64,000 bases of DNA, from assembly GCA_001600415.1 (NCBI GenBank), contig BCJX01000014.1, positions 1 through 64,000 on the forward strand, in the 5' to 3' direction. A model generated the notes under the pieces. It had not been told where the DNA came from, searched no databases, and worked only from the letters and a program-made list of their open reading frames with translations. The stretch comes from Pascua guehoae (taxonomy: Eukaryota; Basidiomycota; Tremellomycetes; Trichosporonales; Trichosporonaceae). The position numbers were made by a program, and so were the translations under genes. Numbering within the stretch: position 1 is the stretch's first letter; every line of letters starts with the position of its first letter. Positions 54,750 through 64,000 of the stretch are shown one piece after another.

Positions 54750-57320
54750 CTAGTCCCACCTCATCTTGAACAAGTTACGCTTCTTCTTTTCCTTCTCCGG
54801 TTTGGTACCCTTCGAGTCCTTGCTCGAAATGGACAAGTCGGAAAAGCCACCCAGGTCATTCTTCGGGTGCTTTTTGGGGCGAGCCTGGGGCTGCTGCTGC
54901 TGCTGCCCAGGAGGCGGACCGAGCTGAGGTGGGCCGACCGGCGGCTCCCAGTGGCGGAGGTCGAGAATGCTTTGCTGTCAGTATCCTATGGCCATGTTAA
55001 CAACCTACCTCTGGTACGGCATCGGCTCGCCCGGGTCGCGCCATTGCGGCCGCCCAGGGTTGCCGGGATGCAAGCGGATGGCGTTGGGTGCGTTGCCGCC
55101 AATGCCGCCTCGACCAAGCGACTTGATGTCCTTGAGGAAGCTCTCGGGGGTGATGACGTGCGTGGTGCCTAACCAGTCAGCTAATCACTCTTGGCACCAG
55201 ACATACCAATGTAGATATCCTTGCCGAGCGCCTCGCCCAACATGTACGCCTGCCTGATCTCCGAGTAGGTGAGACCACCGGCGACAAAGATAATGTACCG
55301 TTGCCTGTTCTCGTTGTTGGCGCGAGCCGATGCCGCCTTGTGCCAGGTGGGGCGCGCACTGCGGAGCGAGGCGCCAGCTTGCTGGCTCGGTGCAGGAGAG
55401 TGTCCGTGACGGAGCGCGCTGCCAGGATCCACGGGCGCATCACGCACATACGGGAACAGGTGCTGGTCGAGCTTGTTGCTGTGGTGTTCCTGAAAGAAAA
55501 AAAAATCGTCAGCTCGACACAGCCTCGGTACGATTCCGAAGACTCACCTCGACCATGATCTGCACAACAGGCTTGTAACGCGACAGCGCAAACTTGTCGT
55601 CCACTTCGACATACTTGTTCTTGATGCGCGACCCGCGGAACCGCTTCGTGGTGTCCTTGATGACCTGTGCGCCAATATGCACCAGGTTGTTGATCATGTC
55701 CTGCTCCGTGATCGACAGCCGGGCGTGCTGGTACAGGCGGCGGCGGTCCTCGTCTGCCACACCCTCACGGAAGAGAATGTAGAGTGCAATGATGCGGACC
55801 TTGTCCAGGTTGCTAATATTGCGGTCGTCGAGCAGCGGGACCATCTGCTCGACAATCGTCTTGGGCGTCTTGCCCTCGGTTGTAAAGCCAGTTGCGCAGC
55901 ACTGCTCAACCTCGGCGGCGAGGTAAAGCCTGTGTTTCTCAAAGATCTTCATACAGTCATCCGCCATGCCGAGGTGGAGCGAATACTGGTCGGTCTGCTC
56001 CTGGTACTGCGGCAGGCTTGCGAGCATGTCCTTGAGATCGTTGACTTGGACATTGCCCGAATTCCTGTTGGGTCAGCACATCGTAAGTGTGACAAGACTC
56101 ACCCCATCATCCCAGCGTTCTCTTGAAGAAACTTTTTAAAGTCGGCTGTGAGGCGTTCAATCACGTCGGTCATGTGCCAGTGGCGGATCAAAAGCCAAAT
56201 CTTGTCGTCCTCGGACAGGATGGCCTCACGCGTCTCTTTTCCTCCCGCTTTGCTCTCGTACGTGTACTTGTACCGTTGGCCGCCCTCGATAGTGAGGAGG
56301 TCGTTGGCCATGGCCTGGTACCAGAACTCGTGGAGAAACGGTGCACAAGGGTCCATTGAACGGTCGACGACAAACAGCACCGAGCGTGGCCGATCCGACT
56401 TCGTGGGGAAGTCGGGGTTGCCCTCCATGTACTCGTCCAGGTCCTTTTGGACCTGGGTTGCGAGCCGCTTGCTCAAGTGTTCGCCGACGGGCTCGGCCGC
56501 CTTGCTGCCGCCCATTGCCGAGCGCCACCGCATGCTCTGGCCTGATGCTTGCTGCTGCTGTTGTTGCGAGTGTGCTGGAGAGGTCGTGTTCGCCCCCAGT
56601 GGGCCGAGTGGCGCATGGTGTGTAGGCTGGTAATAACGGATGTAGGGGTTCTCGTTCAACGTTGTGAGGACGTTGAGGATCTGTCCGTGTCAGTGACTTC
56701 GATGGTCTGCAGGCGCGGTCGCGTGCAGGGCACGGATACGCAGCAGGCACATCCTATCCCGCATGACCACGCCACACATGCACACAGGCACCGCGCTTGA
56801 ACTCACAGTGCGGCCAGTAACCATGACATCGTCGTGGAACGCTTCCATCGCAAAGTCTGACCCGATGGCGCCGCCCAGCGTGCCGTACATGGAGAAGAAG
56901 GCCGACGGAGTCTTCATGGAGAAGACGCGGTCCTCGAGCGCTGACGTTAGTATTAAGGTAAGAGGCAAGGGTGTGCCGAGAGCAATATGCGGGAGACACC
57001 ACGCGTAGAGGCGGTGAGCTCGGTACACTCACGCCAGAAGTTGCAGAACAGCTCGACAAACGCCTTGAGCACGGCAGCGGCGCCGAGTTCGTTCGTAAGC
57101 CTCTGCGCGAGGCGGTCATTAATGGCTGATGTTAGCAGAGCTCCGCAGGTTGAGTTGACAGTGTTGGGCTACATTGGTCCTCTCCACCAGGTTCACCGTC
57201 TTGGCAAGGTGGCCTTCCCCACCAGGCTCCTCGGCACACCACAACTCTCTCCTTCCCCCTGTTCGCAACACCGAACGGCGGGTCCTCCACACCAGTGTAC
57301 ACTTCCCGCGCCTCTCTCTT

Positions 57321-57352
<32 letters not shown>

Positions 57353-58063
57353 CTCTCGTCTCCAGCCAGCCTCGGTCTCGGCAACAATAGCAGATCCCTC
57401 CCTGCTCCGAACACACACACACTCACCATCGATAAAGTACAGGTGCGCAGACTTGTACGTCCGCCTGCCCCCGGCGAAGTCGGCAATGACGCGGTCGACA
57501 TTCTGCGCCGTCGGCGTGAGGAGGTAGATGGCGTCGAGCGTCTCGGGCATTCGGGCCGAGTGCAACTGGTCGACCGCTGGGTGTTAGCGAGGATTCGGGG
57601 GTGGGGGAATGTGAGTAGTGGTTGTTGTGGGATGTCGAGTATGGTTGTTGGTGGACAGGGCTTGTGTTGGCAGCTCGCGAGGATGCCGCGCTTGTCATGC
57701 TGCCTACCCCCACTATCCCGGCAGACATGGCAATGCTCCAGTCCAGTGTTCCAGTGTCAACGACTGGCACGGGCACACCATCGCCGACCGCGGCCACACA
57801 TCCGCAACACCACAACAATACGCCACGTCGCCACGGCACACGCCGCGTATCGCGCCGACACGAGTCACTTACAAGTCACGTTCATCTGGAGGATTTCATA
57901 TTCTGTCAAGACCGTGTCGAGGAGCTTTTGCGAGTGTGCGTCGGTCACGAGCACCTTCCACGTCCCCGGGGGGATGGACTGGATGGCGCTCTTGAAGCCT
58001 GCGTGTTAGAGTGTGCGGTGGGGGTGGAGGGCGTAGCGATAGCGATGATGGGGGTGCGGGGGT

Positions 58064-58144
<81 letters not shown>

Positions 58145-58348
58145 CCTGGCGGTCGAGTCGCGATGGAGACTGAGTTGGGACGGAGCTGGGGACGGAGTTG
58201 GAGTGTGCTCGTGGTCGTTGTCAGAGTACGTGCGCATGCCACGCCGACACGCCTCGACGACAACAACAGCCCACACCAGTGGCACTCGGGCATGAGATGT
58301 ATCGGGGGGGTTATACTCACGCGCCCGCACAAGGTCCTTGAGAGGCAT
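54750..58348 (-). CDS. SEC1: Sec1/Munc18 exocytic SNARE regulator
   Basis: Ten exons: 58348-58321, 57998-57873, 57576-57427, 57125-57033, 56940-56807, 56680-56103, 56064-55548, 55489-55207, 55168-55009 and 54969-54750, about 762 residues (yeast Sec1 724). SM-family features: WKVLVTDAHSQKLLDTVL near the N-terminus, DAIYLLTPTAQNVDRVI, SVLFVVDRSMDPCAPFLHEF, YTYESKAGGKE, KVRIIALYILFREGV, RYIIFVAGGLTYSEIRQAY, and GGTTHVITPESFLKDI. A Gln/Ser insert lies at about 200-230. The C-terminal tail is basic (KPEKEKKKRNLFKMRW), extending past the SM fold as in fungal Sec1. Sec1 binds assembled plasma-membrane SNARE complexes and drives vesicle fusion. The first three introns are about 300 nt each; intron 1 holds an 80-bp G tract. 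Confidence 0.93.
57311..57352. repeat. (CT)n microsatellite in SEC1 intron 3
   Basis: About 40 bp of TCTCTC with two TTT interruptions. Confidence 0.85.
58064..58143. repeat. 80-bp poly(G) tract in SEC1 intron 1
   Basis: Forty-eight G, one A at 58112, then thirty-one G on the plus strand (poly-C in the SEC1 pre-mRNA). A real tract would be strongly G-quadruplex/i-motif prone; it could also be a sequencing or assembly artefact. Confidence 0.9.
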
Positions 58349-59113
58349 GGCGCGCCGGGGGATGCGATGGAGATGGAGTGTGGTGGAGTGTGGATAGAGT
58401 GGACGGGATGGACAAGACAAGGCAAGGATGAATGGACAGAACGGGTGATCTGGTGGTGTGGGATGGGATGGGATGGGATGGATTGGGATGGGACACGGTG
58501 TTGGTTGCCAGGCACCCTGGGGGAAGGGGGCTAGGGGGCGGAGTTGCAGCTAGACCCCCGCGTCTGCCGGGGTTGCCCGTCTGCACCTTTCGTTCCTGCA
58601 CTGCACCTGCCCAGAGTGGTGGGTGGGTGGGCCCTTGCCACCACAACCCCACTCGACCCTGCAGCGCGTGCAACGAGATCTGATGCACAGCTGATGGCGG
58701 CGGCTGGCAAATCTCTGCCCCGATTCGACCACCCCCACACTCGTAACGCGTCCTCTTGGCACTCGAGCTAACACAAAAAGAAAATCAACATGTCTGCACC
58801 AGCAACCTAGTCTACATAACTACACCGCCTGCAAGCTAGATATCTACATGGACTCGCCCCTGCCATCAACTGTCGTCTTGTCTGCTTTGATGATGTCTGC
58901 TCCCTGTCGTATTGGCCGTGATCATATCGTTTCGTGTCGCCTTGTCCTCTTCCCTCTCCTCATCCCGTCACCCCCTCACCCCTTCCCTCCACCCTCACAC
59001 CCTCTCCCCTCCCCCGTCTCCCACTCACCACCTCACACCCTCGATCTCCCTCAGCCTCCCCCCCCTCGTCAATCGTCACCCATCTTGCGTTCCCGGACCA
59101 GCCTTCCTACTCG
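58349..59113. other. SEC1 promoter and 3' flank of the Myb-like gene
   Basis: It contains the (GGGAT)n repeat at 58458-58493 and a pyrimidine-rich block at 58940-59080. No gene is supported. Confidence 0.5.
58458..58493. repeat. (GGGAT)n tandem repeat
   Basis: About six GGGAT/GGATT units; the same motif occurs at 26761-26784. Confidence 0.8.
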
Positions 59114-59744
59114 TCATTTCTCGTCGTCGCTGTCGTTCTCCGCCGCCTCGGTCTTGACCTTGGACGTGCCCGCCTTACGCCCCGCCTCCTTCGTGGCCTT
59201 GCTCGCAAGCGCGAGGCGGCAGCACGGCTCGATCGTCTGTCTTGTCGTCAGTGCTGGTGGCTATAGACGACAGACGCTTGAATGTATTCCGTATTCACAG
59301 CGTCGCTCTACTGTCGTCGGGCATTCCCACGCCCCACTCGATATACCCTCGCCTCACAGTCTCCGCCATCACCACTCTCATACCCTTATACCCTGCCTTA
59401 CACCCCCCTCCGCCAGATTCCAGCACTAACCACACTCACTTCCAGGTCAAATACGACTGGTTGCGCGTCCGCCCCTGTACCGCGCCGTCAAACAGCGTCG
59501 CGCTCCCGAGCTTGCGCGCCTGCTCGACCACATGCGCAAAGAGCTCGAGGTACTCGTCGTTTGTCCACGGCGTCGATGTGGACCCGGGCTTGCGCCCGCG
59601 CTTGCGGGGAGCCGTGGCGTCGGGGGATTCGGCGCGGGGTGAGGGTGTGGTGGTGTTGGGGTCGGGCTCGGTCTTGGGCTTGGACTTGGGGCCGCGCGCG
59701 TACGGGGTGCGCTTGGCGGGTGTGGTGGCGGTGGCGCGCGGCAT
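59114..59744 (-). CDS. Small Myb/SANT-like protein
   Basis: Exons 59744-59440 and 59240-59114 join to about 143 residues. The N-terminal half is basic and Pro/Thr-rich with an AT-hook-like RKRGRKPGS core. A SANT/Myb-like helix set follows (TPWTNDEYLELFAHVVEQAR, GRTRNQSYLTWK). The second exon is Lys/Glu-rich and ends in DSDDEK. The acceptor AAG at 59243-59241 was chosen because it keeps frame and gives an acidic end; a GACAG acceptor 4 nt further downstream is an alternative that shifts frame. A nuclear DNA-binding role is inferred. Upstream in-frame ATGs exist but precede low-complexity sequence. Confidence 0.6.
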
Positions 59745-60317
59745 TGGGCTGGAGACTTGTTGTCGGTGGCGTTGGGCGGTTTGGTGGTGATCGTGGTGAG
59801 GGGGTGTAGGAGGTGGAGATGTTGGAGTGACGAGGGAATTGTACCGCATGGGAAATGCATGGATTGTGGGTGCTCGCTCATGGCATTTGCTGACATTATC
59901 CCGTAGGGCACGCAGAGTGCTGTGTGACTCGAGGGACGATGGGGCGTACCCCGCTCGCTGATGAGATTCACCAGTTAGCATGGGGGCGGCAGGCAAGGGA
60001 TTGAGTGGCCGGCAATGAGGTGTGGGGATATCTGAGTCGTATCCGAAGCACACAGCCGGGTTGACGGTGGACCTGCGACTACTGCCGTAGCGTCCATGCC
60101 AACTTTGCCTTGAGCAGAACCTACCGGTCTACCGCCAGTCACTGCCACAGGTATCCCCAGTTCTCCGGTCCATGGAATTCTTATCGTGACATCGAACGCG
60201 ACATGAAAGGCGCACGGAAGGTTCAGACAGGTATCCACGCCTCTTGCATCACGTATGTACATCTGCTCGCTACTGCGTGAACCACTAATACAGCGTCCAT
60301 GGCCGTGACACCGGCTT
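59745..60317. other. Intergenic between the Myb-like gene and ataxin-3
   Basis: This is the promoter of the Myb-like gene and the 3' flank of the ataxin-3 gene, in tandem on the minus strand. Nothing else was recognised. Confidence 0.5.
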
Positions 60318-61988
60318 CTAGCTCTCTCCCTCTGGGTTGGGGGCTGCGGCGCGCTCGAGGGCCTGGAAACGTGCAAGGCGCGCGCGGCGGATCGCCTCTG
60401 TTGGGTCAGTTGAGATCACAGCAACGAAAGACCCACCTGGAGACAGCTCCTCGGCTGGCGCGTCGTCGTCGTCCTCTGCAATGTCGTCGGCCTTCTCCTG
60501 AACAGGCGCGGGTGCGGCCACAGGTTGCGCGGCCACAGGCTCAGGTTGGGGCGAGACGGGTGCAGGCGGGGTCGTCCTTGTCTTGGCCGGTGGCAGGACC
60601 TTTGGTTCCAGGGGAGGCAGCACAAAGCCGGGTGGGAGGTCCTCCATGCTCGCCTTGAGGGCGGCCTGAAGCGCCTCGTCCTCGTCGTCATACGAGCGGT
60701 TGTGGTATGCGAAGTCTGTTGGGCCACCGTACATGCCCTCATAGCCCGGCATGGGTGCAGAATAGGCTCCCGGGTGATCCACGTCGAGCTCTTCGTCGAG
60801 CTCCTCGTCGGCGTCGGCTAGACCTTGCATCATCGCTGCGTGCGCGTCCATGTCGTCCGCGCCGACAACATCGCGCAACGGTCCGGGACCTGCACGCTGG
60901 CGATTGCTGGGCTGGCTCGAGTCCTCTTCCTCATACACGGGTAAAGGATCGGCCTGGCGGCGACGCCGGCGGCCTGAGCCAGCACCAGGTGTCTCGCCGA
61001 GGTTGTCTACGTCGGACGTCGTCCCAGAAGCTGCTTGTGAGTTACCGCGGCGATGTCATAACTCACGACCAGCCTGTGCAGGTACGCTCGGCACATCCAC
61101 TCCGCCCGCCCCGTGGCGCCCCTGCACGTCCCCGAGTTCGAGTGCCATCATCTCTGCGCCAGAATCAGGAAGGATAGCGACGCCACCGTCATGCCACCCC
61201 TGAGCCTCGCCGGGGTTGCCTGCGGCTGCGGCCTCTCCCGCTCGGCGGACGACAAAGACAGAGTACCCCTCCGCCTCGGCCTGCTTGAGCACCATGTCGA
61301 GGAAGGTCGGCGAGACCCACTCGGGCTGCTCGAGGAACGAGTTGAGGTTGTACCACCGCGTCAGCGGCCCAAACCGGCGGAGTGTAAACCAGTGCGAGGC
61401 GAGGTTGAGGATGAACGCGGATTGCTCTCTGTTGGGTTAGATGAGCTTAAATATAAACGCAAGAAAGCTCACTCGGGGCGGTTCTGATACGGCTTCATCG
61501 CCTCGCCGCGCCAGCGGACAAGTGTCAGGTCCCACACTTGCAGCGCCTGGGTGTCAGCTGTAGGTTCGCACCGGAATGACCCAGCAGACTCACCATCTCA
61601 AGGACCGAGATGGAGAAGAAGCCCGTATCGTCGTAGTTGTACGACTTGGAGCCCGGCGCGCGACTCCGCATCGCATCCTCCGCCTGGTCCAACCTGTAGC
61701 GTCAGCGTCGGCGTCGCCGAGGAAGCCAGCCCAGCCAGCCTCAGCCTCCCAGCGGCAGGACGGAAGAACCTACTTCTGCGCGAGGTCCGCAAGATCAATC
61801 TCGGTGTACACGGGCTGCTGGAGGAGGTTGTTCAGGCAGTGCTGGGCGCCTGTAACTATGTCAGTAACACGCGTCATACGCGAGGAAAGGTGCGCGTACA
61901 CAGCTGCGACCCGGGCTCTTGGCGCTCGTGGAAGAGGTCTGAGGTCAGCAGCGAAGCAAAGTGGAGACGTACAGCGGACGAGGTCCAT
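60318..61988 (-). CDS. Ataxin-3 Josephin deubiquitinase
   Basis: Eight exons: 61988-61973, 61938-61900, 61849-61774, 61693-61594, 61546-61473, 61428-61067, 61030-60437 and 60397-60318, about 446 residues (human ATXN3 361). The Josephin domain fills the N-terminal half: catalytic Cys in SQLCAQHCLNNLLQ (about residue 19), DDTGFFSISVLEMAL, catalytic His in LASHWFTLRRFG, Asn in WYNLNSFL, and SVFVVRRAG. The tail has an Arg cluster (RRRRR) like the VCP-binding motif, an acidic stretch, and a ubiquitin-interacting motif (DEALQAALKASMED). A last short helix (EAIRRARLARFQALERA) follows a 39-nt stop-free intron. Ataxin-3 trims polyubiquitin chains with p97/VCP. Splicing of exon 2 to 3 reconstitutes the Cys motif exactly. 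Confidence 0.92.
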
Positions 61989-63169
61989 GGTGCTACCTGT
62001 ATGGCGGTGTGAAGGGTTGGTTGATGAGAGGATGGGTGATTGCAAAGTACTGGGGAAGTGGAAGGTTGAGACGACAAGAGAAGGGAACGTAACTGCAGTA
62101 CATGGTTGTGAGAGGTGGAGGAAACCTCCACCTCAGACAGGCGAGGCAGCCAGGCATGAGGCCACCCACGTCATCGTTCTGTGTCCACCCAAAGCCCCAT
62201 TTGAACCACATCCAAATTCCATTAGACTGAAGAGATATCACGTGACTCGACTTTCAAATGCGGTCCAGGTCATACTTGAAATGCCCAGCCACAGCACAGA
62301 CCCGGCGACACAATGTGGCAGAACCACGTTTCCGAGTGCTACCAGAATGGAGACGATGGAGACGACAACTCGGTTTCCACTGCCATGGAAGTCGCCCCGT
62401 CAACAAGTAACCACCAAGGAGGTTATGCCGCCCTAGAGGCTTGAATGCACAATGGAAACCTATTCTCACCGTGGAGCCTGGGGTATCGCGTCTGGAGAGC
62501 CGCAACGTGAGCCTCCAAGGGATTTCTGACGGCTGTCCACTTCTAACTGTGAAGGTAAGCTGTAGATCATGGGCATGAGATTAGATTTAGTGCAAACCCG
62601 CTCCCCCTTGTCCGGTTGAGTACTTGGCTGATACGGGGCGTACTGCGTCACCCATGCCACAACGTGGTTTTCGCGTGAAACCTCTATCCTCGAGCAGCGC
62701 TGGTATTGGGTATTGAGCAGCTTGAGGCATGAGTTGGTGATGCGGTGCCGCAAGGTGACTACCGCTACTAGGGTAATAAAGGGAGTGAGGTATTTTTTCT
62801 TAGAGCTGACTCACAGTCTTGGCTACAGCATGACAGCGGGCGTTGGGTGTGGCTGAGGACAGAAGTGCCTCGGGTCAATGACGAGTCGCTAGCGCTACAG
62901 CCAGTCCAGGGAGAGTGTCTGCATGTCCCTCATTGCCCATACCTTCCCCCTATGAGTTACAAAACCCAGCAGCCTTCTGGTCCAAACCTTCCCTCCGGCA
63001 CCGCCTTCCCTTGTCATTTATTGACCGTTTATTCTCGTATCTTTCATAACACCTGTTCGTTCTATTATCCCCTCCCCCAACAAGCCCAGTTCCCTTACAA
63101 AATGTTCGTAATGTCTATATCACAGCTGCTCACCCTCAGAAAAGCAAGACCCCAACACTGCCTATCACC
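61989..63169. other. Intergenic; ataxin-3 promoter
   Basis: A single TCACGTGAC box (CACGTG at 62239-62244) lies 251 bp upstream of the ataxin-3 start. The remaining ~900 bp hold no supported gene. A pyrimidine-rich stretch precedes the small secreted-protein gene at 63170. Confidence 0.5.
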
Positions 63170-63493
63170 ATGAACCGCATCTCCCTCGCCGCTCGCTGCG
63201 TGGTCCTCGCCGCGGGCCTGGGTGCCCTCTACATCCTCGTCGGTCCGATCACGTACAACATGTGCCACACAAAGTGCAGGGACTCATTCGTCGCGTGCTG
63301 CGGGGCTGGCGGAAAGGTCGTCCGTACGTACAGCCTGAGATCCCAAAACCTCTTTTCCATTTCTCGACACAAATGACTGACAACAGATACGTTTAATGAC
63401 TGTGGCCTCCCGATCGCTGTCGACGTGTGCGCGGCCTACCTCGTAGAATGCATGGCGTCCTGCAAGCCCCTCCTCAAAGCCCCGACCAATTAA
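63170..63493 (+). CDS. Small Cys-rich secreted or membrane-anchored protein
   Basis: Exons 63170-63323 and 63387-63493 (63-nt intron with GTACGT donor and CTGAC branch) give 86 residues. The N-terminus is an uncleaved or cleaved signal (RISLAARCVVLAAGLGALYI). The remainder has paired cysteines, CHTKC, CC, then DCG, VCAAYLVECMASC, with an amphipathic Ala-rich stretch between. Eight or nine cysteines in a ~60-residue mature part suggest a disulfide-stabilised extracellular protein. The pattern resembles small secreted fungal proteins, but no family is recognised. It stands alone in a gene-poor stretch. Confidence 0.65.
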
Positions 63494-64000
63494 GAGGGTA
63501 ATTATCGCCGCGCCTGTCGGTTCTTGGCTGAGTCACCTTCCTTTGGAACAAGATCCAGTTCCATTCAGTCCAGCTTGGGTTCATAGCATGTGATGAAATG
63601 TCTGTAAAGTGACCACATCGGAGAGTGCCTCGCATCTTCATATGGAGGAGGTTTGTGTCAGCCTACAGGTGTACATTAGGTGCAGCTGCATCATGGCACC
63701 TCACGCTCTCAGCCAAGAGGAGGAAAATAATCGAAGCTCTCATACTGGGCGGTAAGCTGTCATTGGACCTGTCATCGCCGCAGTACGGGATGCCACATTG
63801 ATAGTGATCCGAATACTAGCCACTGCGATTCGCAAAGGTTATTTTCTATCTACACGTTCTTTTTACCTAAAGACTAGAGGGGGGTAGAAAGATGATCTCC
63901 TGTCTGGTGTGAGTGGTATACCCGAAAATATGAGCGCATGGGATGATGCCAGACGGCGTGCAATGCGGCCTGGGGCGTGTGCTGCGCCGGATTCCGTCTT
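63494..64000. other. Right-edge intergenic sequence
   Basis: No gene, tRNA or repeat was recognised. Confidence 0.5.

Noticed and set aside
57896..58515. Proline-run ORFs over the G tract
   Set aside because: Products of the homopolymer on the antisense of a SEC1 intron.
1..64000. CRISPR arrays, rRNA genes, intact retrotransposons
   Set aside because: No spaced palindromic repeat arrays, rRNA signature or reverse transcriptase/integrase motif was seen on either strand.

Overview
The window looks like nuclear DNA of a GC-rich basidiomycete yeast, most likely a tremellomycete of the Trichosporonales type. This rests on dense GT-AG introns (GTGAGT donors; CTAAC or CTGAC branch sites a few bases before the acceptor), intron-containing tRNA genes, and gene content and sequence style. 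The species call is inference; the splice models were read by eye and checked only for frame consistency.
Layout. 1-4 kb: the 3' end of one gene, diverged copies of an unknown coding module, and a tRNA cluster (three tRNA-Ala, one tRNA-Glu, all with introns). 4.2-5.7 kb: a Cys-rich secreted/GPI-type protein (minus). 5.7-16.3 kb: no convincing gene; the last 3 kb are a pyrimidine-rich leader in front of CDC24. 16.3-19.7: CDC24 RhoGEF (plus). 19.7-23.9: gene-poor, with a broken small secreted-protein gene. 23.9-26.0: MGM101 (plus). 28.5-32.9: YAK1 DYRK kinase (plus). 33.7-35.1: YAF9 (minus), divergent from COQ6 (plus, 35.5-38.1). 38.5-41.3: a Zn2Cys6-like nuclear protein (minus). 41.3-44.7: repeats and decayed coding sequence. 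44.7-47.7: eIF2B-beta GCD7 (plus). 48.1-52.3: GUF1 translation GTPase fused in frame to a PPR-like protein (minus), divergent from a mitochondrial-type cysteine synthase (plus, 52.8-54.2). 54.7-58.3: SEC1 (minus). 59.1-59.7: Myb/SANT-like protein (minus). 60.3-62.0: ataxin-3 deubiquitinase (minus). 63.2-63.5: an 86-residue Cys-rich secreted or membrane-anchored protein (plus).
Themes. Several genes serve mitochondria (MGM101, COQ6, GUF1-PPR, cysteine synthase), and two of these sit in divergent promoters that carry paired CACGTG boxes. CDC24, YAK1 and SEC1 belong to polarity, growth signalling and exocytosis. Introns fall into two classes: many of 34-60 nt, and a set of 200-825 nt that are often purine- or pyrimidine-biased or repeat-bearing.
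The strongest unusual observation is the GUF1-PPR single reading frame, in which a mitochondrial-presequence-like stretch is buried at the junction. No CRISPR array, intact transposon or rRNA gene was seen.
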